From Pelobacter seleniigenes DSM 18267 (lineage in GTDB: Bacteria > Desulfobacterota > Desulfuromonadia > Desulfuromonadales > Geopsychrobacteraceae): 64,000 bases of DNA. The DNA lies in the NCBI RefSeq assembly GCF_000711225.1, contig NZ_JOMG01000005.1, forward strand, positions 1-64,000, in the 5' to 3' direction. A program made the translations under genes and the position numbers. The notes beneath the pieces were generated by a model. That model made no database searches. It was given only the letters and a program-made list of their open reading frames with translations, and was not told the DNA's origin. Below, piece by piece: positions 35,529-42,417 of the stretch. How positions within the stretch are numbered: position 1 is the stretch's first letter; each line of letters opens with the position of its first letter.

Positions 35529-35652
35529 TTTTTTACCTCTATAAATTCTTTATTTTTAATGGCTTACTGGATTTCTTGATCCGTATAATTGACAATGATT
35601 TTAGCACGCTCTTTGAAAGACCTTGGGTCTTTTCTTTCCCCTGGCAGCTCTG
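35525..35652 (-). pseudogene. remnant of a RelE/HigB-like toxin C-terminus
   Basis: In the frame just before the truncated antitoxin one reads FKERAKIIVNYTDQEIQ, an in-frame TAA at 35564-35566, then AIKNKEFIEVKK and a stop. This matches the ending I know from RelE-like toxins (LLSYTDEELEKALASGELIEV type) with a stop in place of one codon. The upstream part of the gene is gone, its place taken by the end of the 35653-36105 gene. Confidence 0.5.
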
Positions 35653-36105
35653 CTAGGCTCGGGTTAAAAAAAACAATTGTGGGCTGATATTGAACCGCTT
35701 TGACAGTTTTGTGATATGGGCCTTGGTCAAACTCTTTGATCCGCTCAGAATCTGGGAAACAAGTGATTTGCCCCCTATTTCTTCCTTCAGGTCTGAATAG
35801 GTTAAACCGTACTGGTCAATCAAAACTCTCAAGGTCGATATGCCAGGATCAATCGCGTCAACTTCCCGCTCAAACCGCTGAATACTTTCGAAGCTGTTTT
35901 CATAGCCCTTGATGGCATCGGCTACAATGTCAATGAGATGAAGCAACGGTTCTCCATCCCGATCCTCGGCTTTCATCATGAGCTGCTCAAGCAGATCCAG
36001 GGCGAATTTATAATCATCCTCCGTCTTGATTTCGAGGGCATGTTGAGTTTTTTCAAAAAACGACAAAAACGAATCCTCTATTTGCATTACCGATTCAGTG
36101 TTCAT
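35653..36105 (-). CDS. HigA-like HTH antitoxin/regulator, third gene of a TA operon
   Basis: A 150-residue protein with a helical N-terminal half of the kind found in HigA proteins (TEDDYKFALDLLEQLMMKAEDRDGEPLLHLIDIVADAIKGYE) and a C-terminal XRE domain (LIDQYGLTYSDLKEEIGGKSLVSQILSGSKSLTKAHITKLSKRF). No HigB toxin is adjacent. It lies 18 bp after a PIN-toxin gene, as the third gene of an AbrB-PIN-HTH operon. It may be a second regulator or an orphan antitoxin. Confidence 0.75.
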   Translation of the reverse strand: MNTESVMQIEDSFLSFFEKTQHALEIKTEDDYKFALDLLEQLMMKAEDRDGEPLLHLIDIVADAIKGYENSFESIQRFEREVDAIDPGISTLRVLIDQYGLTYSDLKEEIGGKSLVSQILSGSKSLTKAHITKLSKRFNISPQLFFLTRA

Positions 36106-36123
36106 TTTTAGGCCCTCGTTCTG

Positions 36124-36549
36124 TTATTTGGGAGCCTTGGCCCCTGGTAAAGTTTGAGCGGCAACATCAAAGGTAAAAGAACCATGAAAAGGCTTTCCTT
36201 CTTTGTTGGCAATCAGCTTAGATTTGTTGACGATCAGAGCATCCGCAAAATCAGCTTCTTTTCCCTTAACCGGTTTTGCATTTCGATAGTCAGTCAGGGC
36301 CAGCCAAACAGCCTGACCATCTTCAAACCGGATATTCGGTTCCTGGAACAATGATTGAAGAACTGTCACCAGTTCCGTTTTTTTGAGCTGGTATTTTTTC
36401 CCGCGTAGTGTCCAGACCGTTTCAACGAGGACAACATCAGTCACTAAAACCGTCTGCTGGCCCGAAATTAAATTGACCGCCTTTTTAAACTGTTCGGCAT
36501 CATCTTCAAGCAGGTATCGCAACAAGACATTGGTGTCGATGGCGATCAT
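36124..36549 (-). CDS. PIN-domain toxin, VapC family (second copy)
   Basis: A 141-residue PIN protein with MIAIDTNVLLRYLLEDD (first Asp), VVLVETVWTL (Glu) and DFADALIVNKSKL (third Asp) in order. It is unrelated in detail to the VapC at 34267, so it was acquired separately. The start overlaps the antitoxin stop (ATGA). It is predicted to be an RNA-cutting toxin. Confidence 0.85.
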   Translation of the reverse strand: MIAIDTNVLLRYLLEDDAEQFKKAVNLISGQQTVLVTDVVLVETVWTLRGKKYQLKKTELVTVLQSLFQEPNIRFEDGQAVWLALTDYRNAKPVKGKEADFADALIVNKSKLIANKEGKPFHGSFTFDVAAQTLPGAKAPK

Positions 36550-36761
36550 TGCAGGGCGCTCTCCAAGGATTCTTCATCGGTTATAGTGGGGTTTCCGAGG
36601 ACGTGCTTTAAGAGACCCCTAGCGGCTCCCTGTTTCTTTTTTACAATGGTCAGCTGACCATGCGCTACAAAGCTTTCCACTTCATCCCCTGGCTTAATTC
36701 CCAGGGCTTCACACTGACTTACTGGCAAGGTGATTTGTCTTTTTGCGCTGACTCTTGGCAT
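36546..36761 (-). CDS. AbrB/MazE-fold antitoxin
   Basis: A 71-residue protein with the swapped-hairpin fold (VSAKRQITLPVSQCEALGIKPGDEVESFVAHGQLTIVKK) and a C-terminal tail with LLKHVLGNPTITDEESLESAL. It partners the PIN toxin encoded next and should bind the operon promoter upstream of 36761. Confidence 0.85.
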   Translation of the reverse strand: MPRVSAKRQITLPVSQCEALGIKPGDEVESFVAHGQLTIVKKKQGAARGLLKHVLGNPTITDEESLESALQ

Positions 36762-36895
36762 AACAGCTCCTTTACTTTTTTTATATAGTAAGGATATTGA
36801 AAACTTTACTTATTGTCAAATAGTAAAGGTTTCCTCGTCCAACCCCTATCTTCTCTTTGCCATCAGTCTCCCCGTGTAGCCGGACAGCAGGCCGA

Positions 36896-36985
36896 TCATA
36901 CCCCCTGCGGGGATGGAAGCGACGGTTTAAGGGGCGTTGCTGGGTAAAGCCGTGAGGGGCAGGGGAGAACAGCGCTGCCCCTCAG
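36896..36985 (+). repeat. partial GC-rich repeat R3
   Basis: About 90 bp matching the end of R2 and its extension (GACGGTTTAAGGGGCGTT, then AAAGCCG, AGGGGAGAAC). With R2 it encloses the second toxin-antitoxin block. Confidence 0.7.
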
Positions 36986-37030
36986 AGCTAAGAAAAATTT
37001 TCTTTTCCCTCGCCGGTTTTGCTTGATTTG

Positions 37031-37058
37031 ATATCATGATATGATACAATATCATATC
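37031..37058 (+). promoter_or_regulatory. palindromic operator cluster before kfrA
   Basis: ATATCATGATAT (37031-37042) is a perfect palindrome. GATATGATA (37038-37046) and its complement TATCATATC (37050-37058) form a perfect inverted repeat 3 bp apart. A further degenerate copy, GATACTATATCA, lies close to the start codon. KfrA-type proteins bind repeated sites over their own promoter, so autoregulation is the likely function. Confidence 0.75.
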
Positions 37059-37090
37059 AATGAAACGATACTATATCAAAAGGAGAAATT

Positions 37091-37834
37091 ATGCAGCCGG
37101 TGGCAACAATCGAAACAGTAGCTCGGGCCTGTGAACAACTTAAAAGAGACGGCCAGAAAGTCACTGGCCGGGCGGTCCTCGCGATTACCGGGGGAAGTCT
37201 AGGCACCGTGCTAACCCTCATCAAAGAATGGCGTGAATCCGGAGAACAAACGTTGGCGCCGCTGCCGGAAGAAATGCCCAATGACCTGCAAACGGCTATC
37301 CTTAGAGCTTTAGGGCAGGCTCAAGCTCAAGCAGCCGAAGAATTAAAGCTTGAGGTCGAAGCGGCCAAGGATCGAGAAACGGAAGTCCTGGACCTTTATG
37401 CGGATGCTGAAACGACAATCAAGCAATTGACAGAAGAATTGAAAGCCAGCCAGGACCGTGTTTTGGCCCTGGAGCAAGAAGCGGAAAAGACAGCAGGAAT
37501 AACGACGGAAAAGCTTGACGCTTTAATAAGGCGGGTAGGGGAGCTGGAAATCGAACGGCTGCAACTAATTGCAGCCGGGGAGGCTGCAAGGATCGAAGCA
37601 GCAAGGGCTCAGGTCAATATTGAACGAGCCGACCAAGCCACCACAAAATGTGAAGAGAGGGTTATGGTTCTTGAGCAGATGTTAGCCCAGACCGAAGCCG
37701 GACGAACAGCAGCAGAAAAATGCGCTGCTCTGGCCGAACAAAAAACTGATAGCCAAGCAGAGACTATTGCAGAACTGAGAAGCGCGATTGCAGAACTGAA
37801 AGCGAGGAAAAACAGGCAACCAAGGCATGAATAG
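37091..37834 (+). CDS. kfrA: KfrA-like plasmid DNA-binding coiled-coil protein
   Basis: A 247-residue protein: an N-terminal helix-turn-helix domain (ETVARACEQLKRDGQKVTGRAVLAITGGSLGTVLTLIKEWRE) typical of KfrA, then a very long alanine/glutamate-rich coiled coil to the end. KfrA of RK2 binds its own promoter and supports plasmid partition by forming extended filaments. AAGGAGAAA precedes the start and palindromic operators lie upstream. It suggests that the element, once excised, is maintained like a plasmid. Confidence 0.82.
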   Translation: MQPVATIETVARACEQLKRDGQKVTGRAVLAITGGSLGTVLTLIKEWRESGEQTLAPLPEEMPNDLQTAILRALGQAQAQAAEELKLEVEAAKDRETEVLDLYADAETTIKQLTEELKASQDRVLALEQEAEKTAGITTEKLDALIRRVGELEIERLQLIAAGEAARIEAARAQVNIERADQATTKCEERVMVLEQMLAQTEAGRTAAEKCAALAEQKTDSQAETIAELRSAIAELKARKNRQPRHE

Positions 37835-37840
37835 GGCAGA

Positions 37841-37863
37841 AGGGTTCCCCGTTTAGTCTTTTT
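37841..37863 (+). repeat. 23-bp direct repeat, right copy
   Basis: Identical to 33298-33320. It lies directly after the kfrA stop and truncates the end of a HigA-like remnant on the other strand. Confidence 0.85.
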
Positions 37864-38005
37864 TCTCTATTGCAAACCAGGGTTGTCAACGCCTTCAGTC
37901 CATCACCCTCCTGGGTGTTGGATTCCGCATCCCAAAGTTGTTCAATTTGAGCTAAAGCCGTCTTGTTGTCTTCTGCTGTTTTAGATGGCACATAGATGAA
38001 CGCCG
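37864..38005 (-). pseudogene. N-terminal remnant of a HigA-like antitoxin
   Basis: On the - strand one reads FIYVPSKTAEDNKTALAQIE followed by QLWDAESNTQEGDGLKALTTLV. This resembles the opening of HigA antitoxins (ALARIEALWDAEPGTPEGDEL type). The frame then enters the 23-bp repeat and loses similarity. At its upstream side the IS256-family element is inserted. No complete gene remains. Confidence 0.5.
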
Positions 38006-38013
38006 CTATAGAG

Positions 38014-39081
38014 GGGCCTGTAAAGAATATTGTGTAAATGGCCCGCCGGTCAGAGTAGCGGCATCCGCTCCCAATTGTTCCGCCAGGATTTGCCGATAGT
38101 CGGATGACTGGCGTTCCATTTCTCCTCGAACAGTTCCAAGTGATACTCGGCCTCTTCGATGGTAGGCGCGGTCAGATCTGCAGCGACTTCCTTCCGCTGT
38201 TTCCAAGACACGTAGTTCAAACTGTGCCGGACCATGTGGACGATACAGTACTGAACTTGGGTGTCCGGGAAAACAGTTTCAATCACCTCAGGAAAACCTT
38301 TGAGCCCATCGACGCAGGCAACAAAGATATCCTTGATGCCACGGTTCTTCAGTTCGGTCACAACCTGCAACCAGAACTTGGCTCCTTCGGTCTCGGTGGT
38401 CCACATGCCTAGAAGTTCCTTCAGGCCGTCCAGATTCACGCCGACAGCCAGATAAACTGCCTTGTTGATGACGCGGTTGTCCTGCCGAACTTTGACACGG
38501 ATAGCATCGAGGTAGGCGATCGGCCAGACTTCATCGAGCGGCCGATTTTGCCAAAGGATGATCTCCTCTTGGACCGCCTTGGTCTCCTGTGAAACCAGCG
38601 TCGGTGAAATATCGACACCGTACATCTCTTCCAAGTGAGCCTGAATGTCGCGGGTGGTCATGCCACGGGCGTACAGGGTGATGATCTCATCATCGAACCC
38701 GGTGAACCGGCTCTGCCCCTTTGGTAAGATGACTGGCTCAAAGCTGGAATCACGGTCACGAGGCACAGCGATATCAAGTTCGCCAAACTCATCCTTGATC
38801 TTTTTCTGGTAGCTGCCATTGCGGCTGTTGCCAGCCGTATTGGTCGATGGAGCGTTTTTCCCGTAGCCGAGATGTTCCGTCCTCTCGGTCTGCATCGCTC
38901 GCTCCAGCAGTTGCTTGGTCAGTTGTTTCAGCAGCCCGGTTTCCCCGATGAGGTCTTCAGGATTTTTATAATCCTTCATCAAAGAACCGAGCAGGTCGTC
39001 CGGTATGGTCATCAGTGGTTCCTCCACTGGTTACGGGTTGTAACCGACTGAGACCATTTAAACAAAGTTTTTTTCACCCTC
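38014..39081 (-). mobile_element. IS256-family insertion sequence, internally shortened
   Basis: The ends are imperfect inverted repeats of about 30 bp (21 of 30 positions agree by eye); the inner parts read TGTGTAAATGGCC and TTTGTTTAAATGGTC. The 8-bp sequence CTATAGAG occurs directly at both sides (38006-38013 and 39082-39089), the expected target duplication. At 1,068 bp it is shorter than usual for the family (about 1.3 kb), because the part encoding the transposase C-terminus is missing. Confidence 0.85.
38050..39012 (-). pseudogene. IS256-family transposase lacking the C-terminal end
   Basis: A mutator-type transposase of 320 residues, where about 400 is normal. The N-terminal part, the AYLDAIRVKVR segment with the first catalytic Asp and the VACVDGLKGFPE segment with the second are present. 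After TIGKSWRNNWERMP the frame ends. Full proteins continue there with the region holding the catalytic glutamate, so this copy should be inactive. The ATG at 39012 has GGAGG upstream. Confidence 0.85.
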
Positions 39082-39109
39082 CTATAGAGTAGAAAAGCTG
39101 CGGTCCCGC

Positions 39110-39310
39110 TTGGGTCCGTGGCTAGCTGTGGTATTTGGCTTCGTTGACTCCGCCGGGCTTGCCGTTTTAGTTGTTCAGCCATTCTTGCAAGCAATGTATC
39201 CCAACTGGATGGATTGGTTTGCTGGTCTAGCTGCATTCGCGTTTATCTCATTCGTGGTTTGGGTTCTGGCTTTGTTTATATCGATCACTCACAAGATACG
39301 AGCAGAGTGA
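39110..39310 (+). CDS. possible small two-helix membrane protein
   Basis: A 66-residue frame with two hydrophobic segments (PWLAVVFGFVDSAGLAVLVV and FAGLAAFAFISFVVWVLALFISI) and a basic C-terminus. It would start with TTG and has no good ribosome site. It begins 20 bp after the IS target duplication, so it may be the surviving end of a larger interrupted gene. I list it with low confidence. Confidence 0.3.
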   Translation: MGPWLAVVFGFVDSAGLAVLVVQPFLQAMYPNWMDWFAGLAAFAFISFVVWVLALFISITHKIRAE

Positions 39311-39341
39311 TCCATTGGTTTCATGGCTTAGTAATGTCTTT

Positions 39342-39757
39342 GAGTAACGTTTTTGAGTACCGTTTTTGAGTAACGTTTTTGAGTAACGTTTTTGAGTAAC
39401 GTTTTTGAGTAACGTTTTTGAGTAACGTTTTTGAGTAACGTTTTTGAGTACCGTTTTTGAGTAACGTTTTTGAGTAACGTTTTTGAGTAACGTTTTTGAG
39501 TAACGTTTTTGAGTACCGTTTTTGAGTACCGTTTTTGAGTACCGTTTTTGAGTACCGTTTTCGAGTACCGTTTTCGAGTACCGTTTTTGAGTACCGTTTT
39601 TGAGTACCGTTTTTGAGTACCGTTTTTGAGTACCGTTTTTGAGTACCGTTTTTGAGTACCGTTTTTGAGTACCGTTTTCGAGTAACGTTTTCGAATACAG
39701 TTTTCGAGTAACGTTTTTGAGTAACGTTTTTGAGTAACGTTTTTGAGTAACGTTTTT
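39342..39757 (+). repeat. 32 tandem copies of a 13-bp unit
   Basis: The unit GAGTAACGTTTTT or GAGTACCGTTTTT is repeated 32 times without a gap, 416 bp in all. The A-type units lie mainly at both ends (from 39342 and from 39706) and the C-type fills the middle (about 39511-39679). A few units end in C instead of T, and one (39693) is degenerate. Eroded copies continue on each side. Thirteen is not a multiple of three and no frame is open through it, so it is not coding. Confidence 0.97.
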
Positions 39758-39946
39758 GAGTGATACGTTTAAAGTTCTATATTGAGTTAAATTAAGATCG
39801 AGATGGGATCGATGGGTCCTTGATAAGTAATATTTTAGTTTTCCTTAAAATATTCGTTCCTGTATTTTTTTTCTTGACCTTGTCGTATGGTAGCCGTATT
39901 CTCTGACATAGAGAATGAAAGGGTTTACTTTTGTGAGGAGCGAATT

Positions 39947-40330
39947 ATGGCATTCGAAAAATTTACCAAAACTGGACGAGGGGCAAAACCTGTTGTTTCC
40001 ATTTGGAAAAAAGGTCAACTTGGTTTTAATCAGGGTGCCGTTGAATCATTCGATTTAGAAAATAAAGGATATGTCATTTTATATTTTGACCCTGATGAGA
40101 AAAAAATCGGTTTTGAATTTACCAATGACGAAACTGCTGAGGGGGCTTTAAAATTTAAGGTTCGAAAAACTGGCGCGTCGATTGGTGCAAAATATTTTTT
40201 AGACTATTACCATGTTGATTATGAAAGGATGTCAGCGGCTGGTACAAAATATGGTTTGAAGTTTGATGAGAAAGCAGGCCTGTATATCGTAGATTTGAAT
40301 CCAGGAAACGAGGCCAAAGATGATGGTTGA
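39947..40330 (+). CDS. unknown 127-residue element protein with KTGRG motif
   Basis: Start at the ATG after GAGGAGCG; an upstream in-frame start at 39887 has no ribosome site. The protein is soluble, begins FEKFTKTGRGAKPVVSIWKK, and ends with an acidic tail. It has alternating strands (YVILYFDPDEKKIGFEFT) but no motif of known function. Its opening resembles that of the HNH protein encoded 0.2 kb downstream. It lies just after the tandem repeat. Role unknown. Confidence 0.6.
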   Translation: MAFEKFTKTGRGAKPVVSIWKKGQLGFNQGAVESFDLENKGYVILYFDPDEKKIGFEFTNDETAEGALKFKVRKTGASIGAKYFLDYYHVDYERMSAAGTKYGLKFDEKAGLYIVDLNPGNEAKDDG

Positions 40331-40340
40331 TTAGCTAATT

Positions 40341-40414
40341 AAAAAAGCGGGTGCCCCTCTCAGAAAGCGGCACCCGCTATACAGCTGGCCGGATGGAGTT
40401 TCCGACCCTACGTT
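40341..40414 (-). ncRNA. predicted small RNA, about 74 nt
   Basis: On the - strand a promoter is visible: -35 TTGCAA (40444-40449), 17-bp spacer, -10 TAGAAT (40426-40421). About 75 bases downstream a 10-bp hairpin AGCGGGTGCC/GGCACCCGCT (40346-40378) is followed by TTTTTT, an intrinsic terminator. No protein frame fits. The transcript would run against the gene at 39947 and end just beyond its stop. It may be an antisense or type I antitoxin RNA; the target is unknown. Confidence 0.5.
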
Positions 40415-40569
40415 ACCTCTATTCTATATGACTCCCTCCGGCCTTGCAAGATGAAACTATCTTCAAGACTAGAAGGGAGGCGCCTATGCACCCACCATGA
40501 TGATTCCGTTTGTGACAAATTATAAGATGAAGAAAATACCAATAATTCTTAAACAAACGGAGAAAGTTT

Positions 40570-40893
40570 ATGTCTTACCATTATAACGTAAAAAGAAGTA
40601 TTGCAAAAACTGGAAGGGGTTTTTCACTTGAAGTTATTGAAGTTGTTTGGCAGAAAGGAAGGATCGTTTCGGGCTACGATGCTAGGTTATATCGGAAGGA
40701 CTGCTGTGGAGCATGGATGCAACGCAATGAATACGGTAACACAGGCTCACGGTATGGTTGGGAAGTTGACCATATCCTTCCCGTCTCAAAAGGCGGATCT
40801 GACGATCTTTCAAATCTACAGCCACTTCAGTGGGAAAATAATAGAGGGAAGGGGGATAATTATCCCAATTGGGCCTGTACGCTTTCGGCGTGA
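40570..40893 (+). CDS. HNH endonuclease domain protein
   Basis: A 107-residue protein. The C-terminal half carries a complete HNH motif, WEVDHILPVSKGGSDDLSNLQPLQWENNRGKGD. The N-terminal half, with IAKTGRGFSLEVIEVVWQKG, resembles the start of the gene at 39947. ACGGAGAAAG precedes the start, and a strong terminator follows. It could nick or cut DNA as a defence, competition or recombination enzyme. Position beside the integrase end of the element is typical for variable cargo. Confidence 0.8.
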   Translation: MSYHYNVKRSIAKTGRGFSLEVIEVVWQKGRIVSGYDARLYRKDCCGAWMQRNEYGNTGSRYGWEVDHILPVSKGGSDDLSNLQPLQWENNRGKGDNYPNWACTLSA

Positions 40894-40925
40894 TGAGCTC
40901 ATGTAACTTTTTTGTAAGTATGTAT

Positions 40926-40957
40926 ACGCCCGCTCGAACAGGAGCGGGCGTTTTTTT
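40926..40957 (+). terminator. terminator after the HNH gene
   Basis: ACGCCCGCTC (40926-40935) pairs perfectly with GAGCGGGCGT (40942-40951), loop GAACAG, then seven T residues. Confidence 0.93.
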
Positions 40958-41090
40958 AACTACTTAAATAACTAGTTTTTTGCATTCAGCTTCAAAACCA
41001 GTCTCAAGAGGGCTTTTTCCTTCTTAGATTAAATACCCCTCAGTTCTTATTTGATTTTCACTGTGGGTATAAAAGTTATTATCCTTATTG

Positions 41091-42071
41091 CTAGCTAAGT
41101 TTTTTCGCCAGATCGCTAGCCCTCAAATGTGTATATCTTGAAAGCATCGAGAGGCTTTTATGGCCGGTTATGGTGGCAATTTCCATCATGTCTAGGCGAC
41201 CAGTTTCAAAGAGTCTTGATGTTGCTTCGTGGCGTAAGTCATGGAATCTTAGGTCTTTTAATTCTCCGCGTTTGACAGTCACTCTCATTCGGTCAGTGAT
41301 CTGGTTTTTGGTCAGGTTGAAAATCGTTCCATCAGGGGTGTGCGGTATGCCCTGTAGTATTGCGATTGCGGCGCGGCTCAATGGAACAGTTCGAGCGCTA
41401 CCGTTTTTGGTTTTAGGCAGGTGGGCAGTTTTATTTTTAAGGTCGACTTGTTTCCAAGTAAGGCAGGCAATCTCTTCGCGACGCATGGCCGTTTCCAAGG
41501 CGAAACAAATAATTGGTTTGAGATCGTCGTGAGCCGCTTTCAAGAGCCTTTCCTCTTCTCCCTCCTCAAGTCGCCTGGCTCTTGCACTTGATGCCGTTGA
41601 GGGTCTTTCTACTGCCTTGACTGGATTGCTCAAACTTTCAAGGCTCCATTTCTGGATAGCAAACTTGTAAAGGCGGGAGAGTAGGGCAAGGTCTAGGCGA
41701 ATTGTGTTGGCGGCAATGCCTTCTTGTTCTCGTTGACGGATGTAGGAATAAATATCTTTTGATCGTAGGTTGGCGAGTGGGGTTTTGCTCCATCTGGAAC
41801 GCTCCAGAATGGCTTCTAACCGATTTTCTTCTCTTCTAGCATCACTGAGCTTTGGAAGGTAGTCGTAGATTAAGGAATCGGCTGCTTCTCGGATAGTGAT
41901 TGTCTTGCTGGCAGTAATGTCCTCAAGGAAAACACCGGCTTCAATATCTGCTTCAGTTTTTCTGGCCCAGCGTTCAGCATCCTCTTTTCGATGAAAGGAT
42001 CGGGAAGCTGATTGGCCGAGTCTCCGAACCTTGGCCTGCCATTTGTCGCCACGTTTGTTGATGGTTGCCAT
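41091..42071 (-). CDS. int: tyrosine recombinase, site-specific integrase of the element
   Basis: A 326-residue phage-type integrase. The N-terminal arm-binding part starts MATINKRGDKWQAKVRRLG, the core-binding SAM-like domain covers about 55-145, and the catalytic domain shows Arg in ETAMRREEI, HDLRHEA, GHKS and the nucleophile Tyr in SRYTHLRASDL. The ATG at 42071 with GGAGAG upstream is preferred to a start 23 codons earlier. It inserts the element into the tRNA-Leu 3' end; the gene begins about 110 bp from attR. Confidence 0.94.
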   Translation of the reverse strand: MATINKRGDKWQAKVRRLGQSASRSFHRKEDAERWARKTEADIEAGVFLEDITASKTITIREAADSLIYDYLPKLSDARREENRLEAILERSRWSKTPLANLRSKDIYSYIRQREQEGIAANTIRLDLALLSRLYKFAIQKWSLESLSNPVKAVERPSTASSARARRLEEGEEERLLKAAHDDLKPIICFALETAMRREEIACLTWKQVDLKNKTAHLPKTKNGSARTVPLSRAAIAILQGIPHTPDGTIFNLTKNQITDRMRVTVKRGELKDLRFHDLRHEATSRLFETGRLDMMEIATITGHKSLSMLSRYTHLRASDLAKKLS

Positions 42072-42181
42072 ATTCTCTCCATTTGTCCCGTGAGTGTCCC
42101 AAATGCAGATATATTTTATTTGATATGTTTGTAAAATCAAGTTAAAATAGTAAGATATGGATTTTTAAACTGAGAAATAAT

Positions 42182-42245
42182 AGGGACTTAAAATCCCTCG
42201 GCATTCGTGCTGTACGAGTTCAAGTCTCGTCCCGGGTACCATAAT
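42182..42245 (+). repeat. attR: 64-bp direct repeat
   Basis: Perfect second copy of the tRNA-Leu 3' end (see 25198-25261). It lacks the 5' half of the tRNA, so it is not a functional tRNA gene and marks the right junction. Confidence 0.95.
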
Positions 42246-42246
42246 G

Positions 42247-42286
42247 AAAACGGCTACTTAGCTTTATTGTTGAGTGGCCGTTTTTT
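42247..42286 (+). terminator. original chromosomal terminator of tRNA-Leu, displaced
   Basis: AAAACGGCTACT pairs with AGTGGCCGTTTT (one G-T pair) and is followed by further T residues. It directly follows attR and would have stood right behind the tRNA before integration. Confidence 0.75.
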
Positions 42287-42417
42287 GTTGGTTTCTTTGG
42301 CTCAGGTAGACTTTCAGGTTACCTGAGTGTGTCAGTTTTCCAGCTTTCAGGCGCTTTCCAGACATTGGGGGCCTTCGTGGCTGGCGTTGTTCACGAAGGG
42401 GAAAGTATCGAAATTTC

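Larger units (their letters stand above)
25198..42245. mobile_element. 17-kb integrative mobilisable element in tRNA-Leu
   Basis: Bounded by the perfect 64-bp repeats at the tRNA-Leu 3' end and at 42182-42245, with a tyrosine integrase gene just inside the right boundary. Cargo: RepA-type replicon with iterons, candidate oriT, MobC-like protein and MOBP relaxase, TrbJ and TrbL, toxin-antitoxin modules, KfrA-like protein, an IS256-family copy and an HNH nuclease. No VirB4, VirB11, coupling protein or other Trb genes are visible. It therefore cannot conjugate alone and should need a helper plasmid or ICE. Base composition shifts several times inside, showing that it is itself a mosaic. Confidence 0.92.

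Noticed and set aside
39342-39757. CRISPR array
   Set aside because: The repeats are 13 bp and touch each other with no spacers, and no cas genes are in the window.
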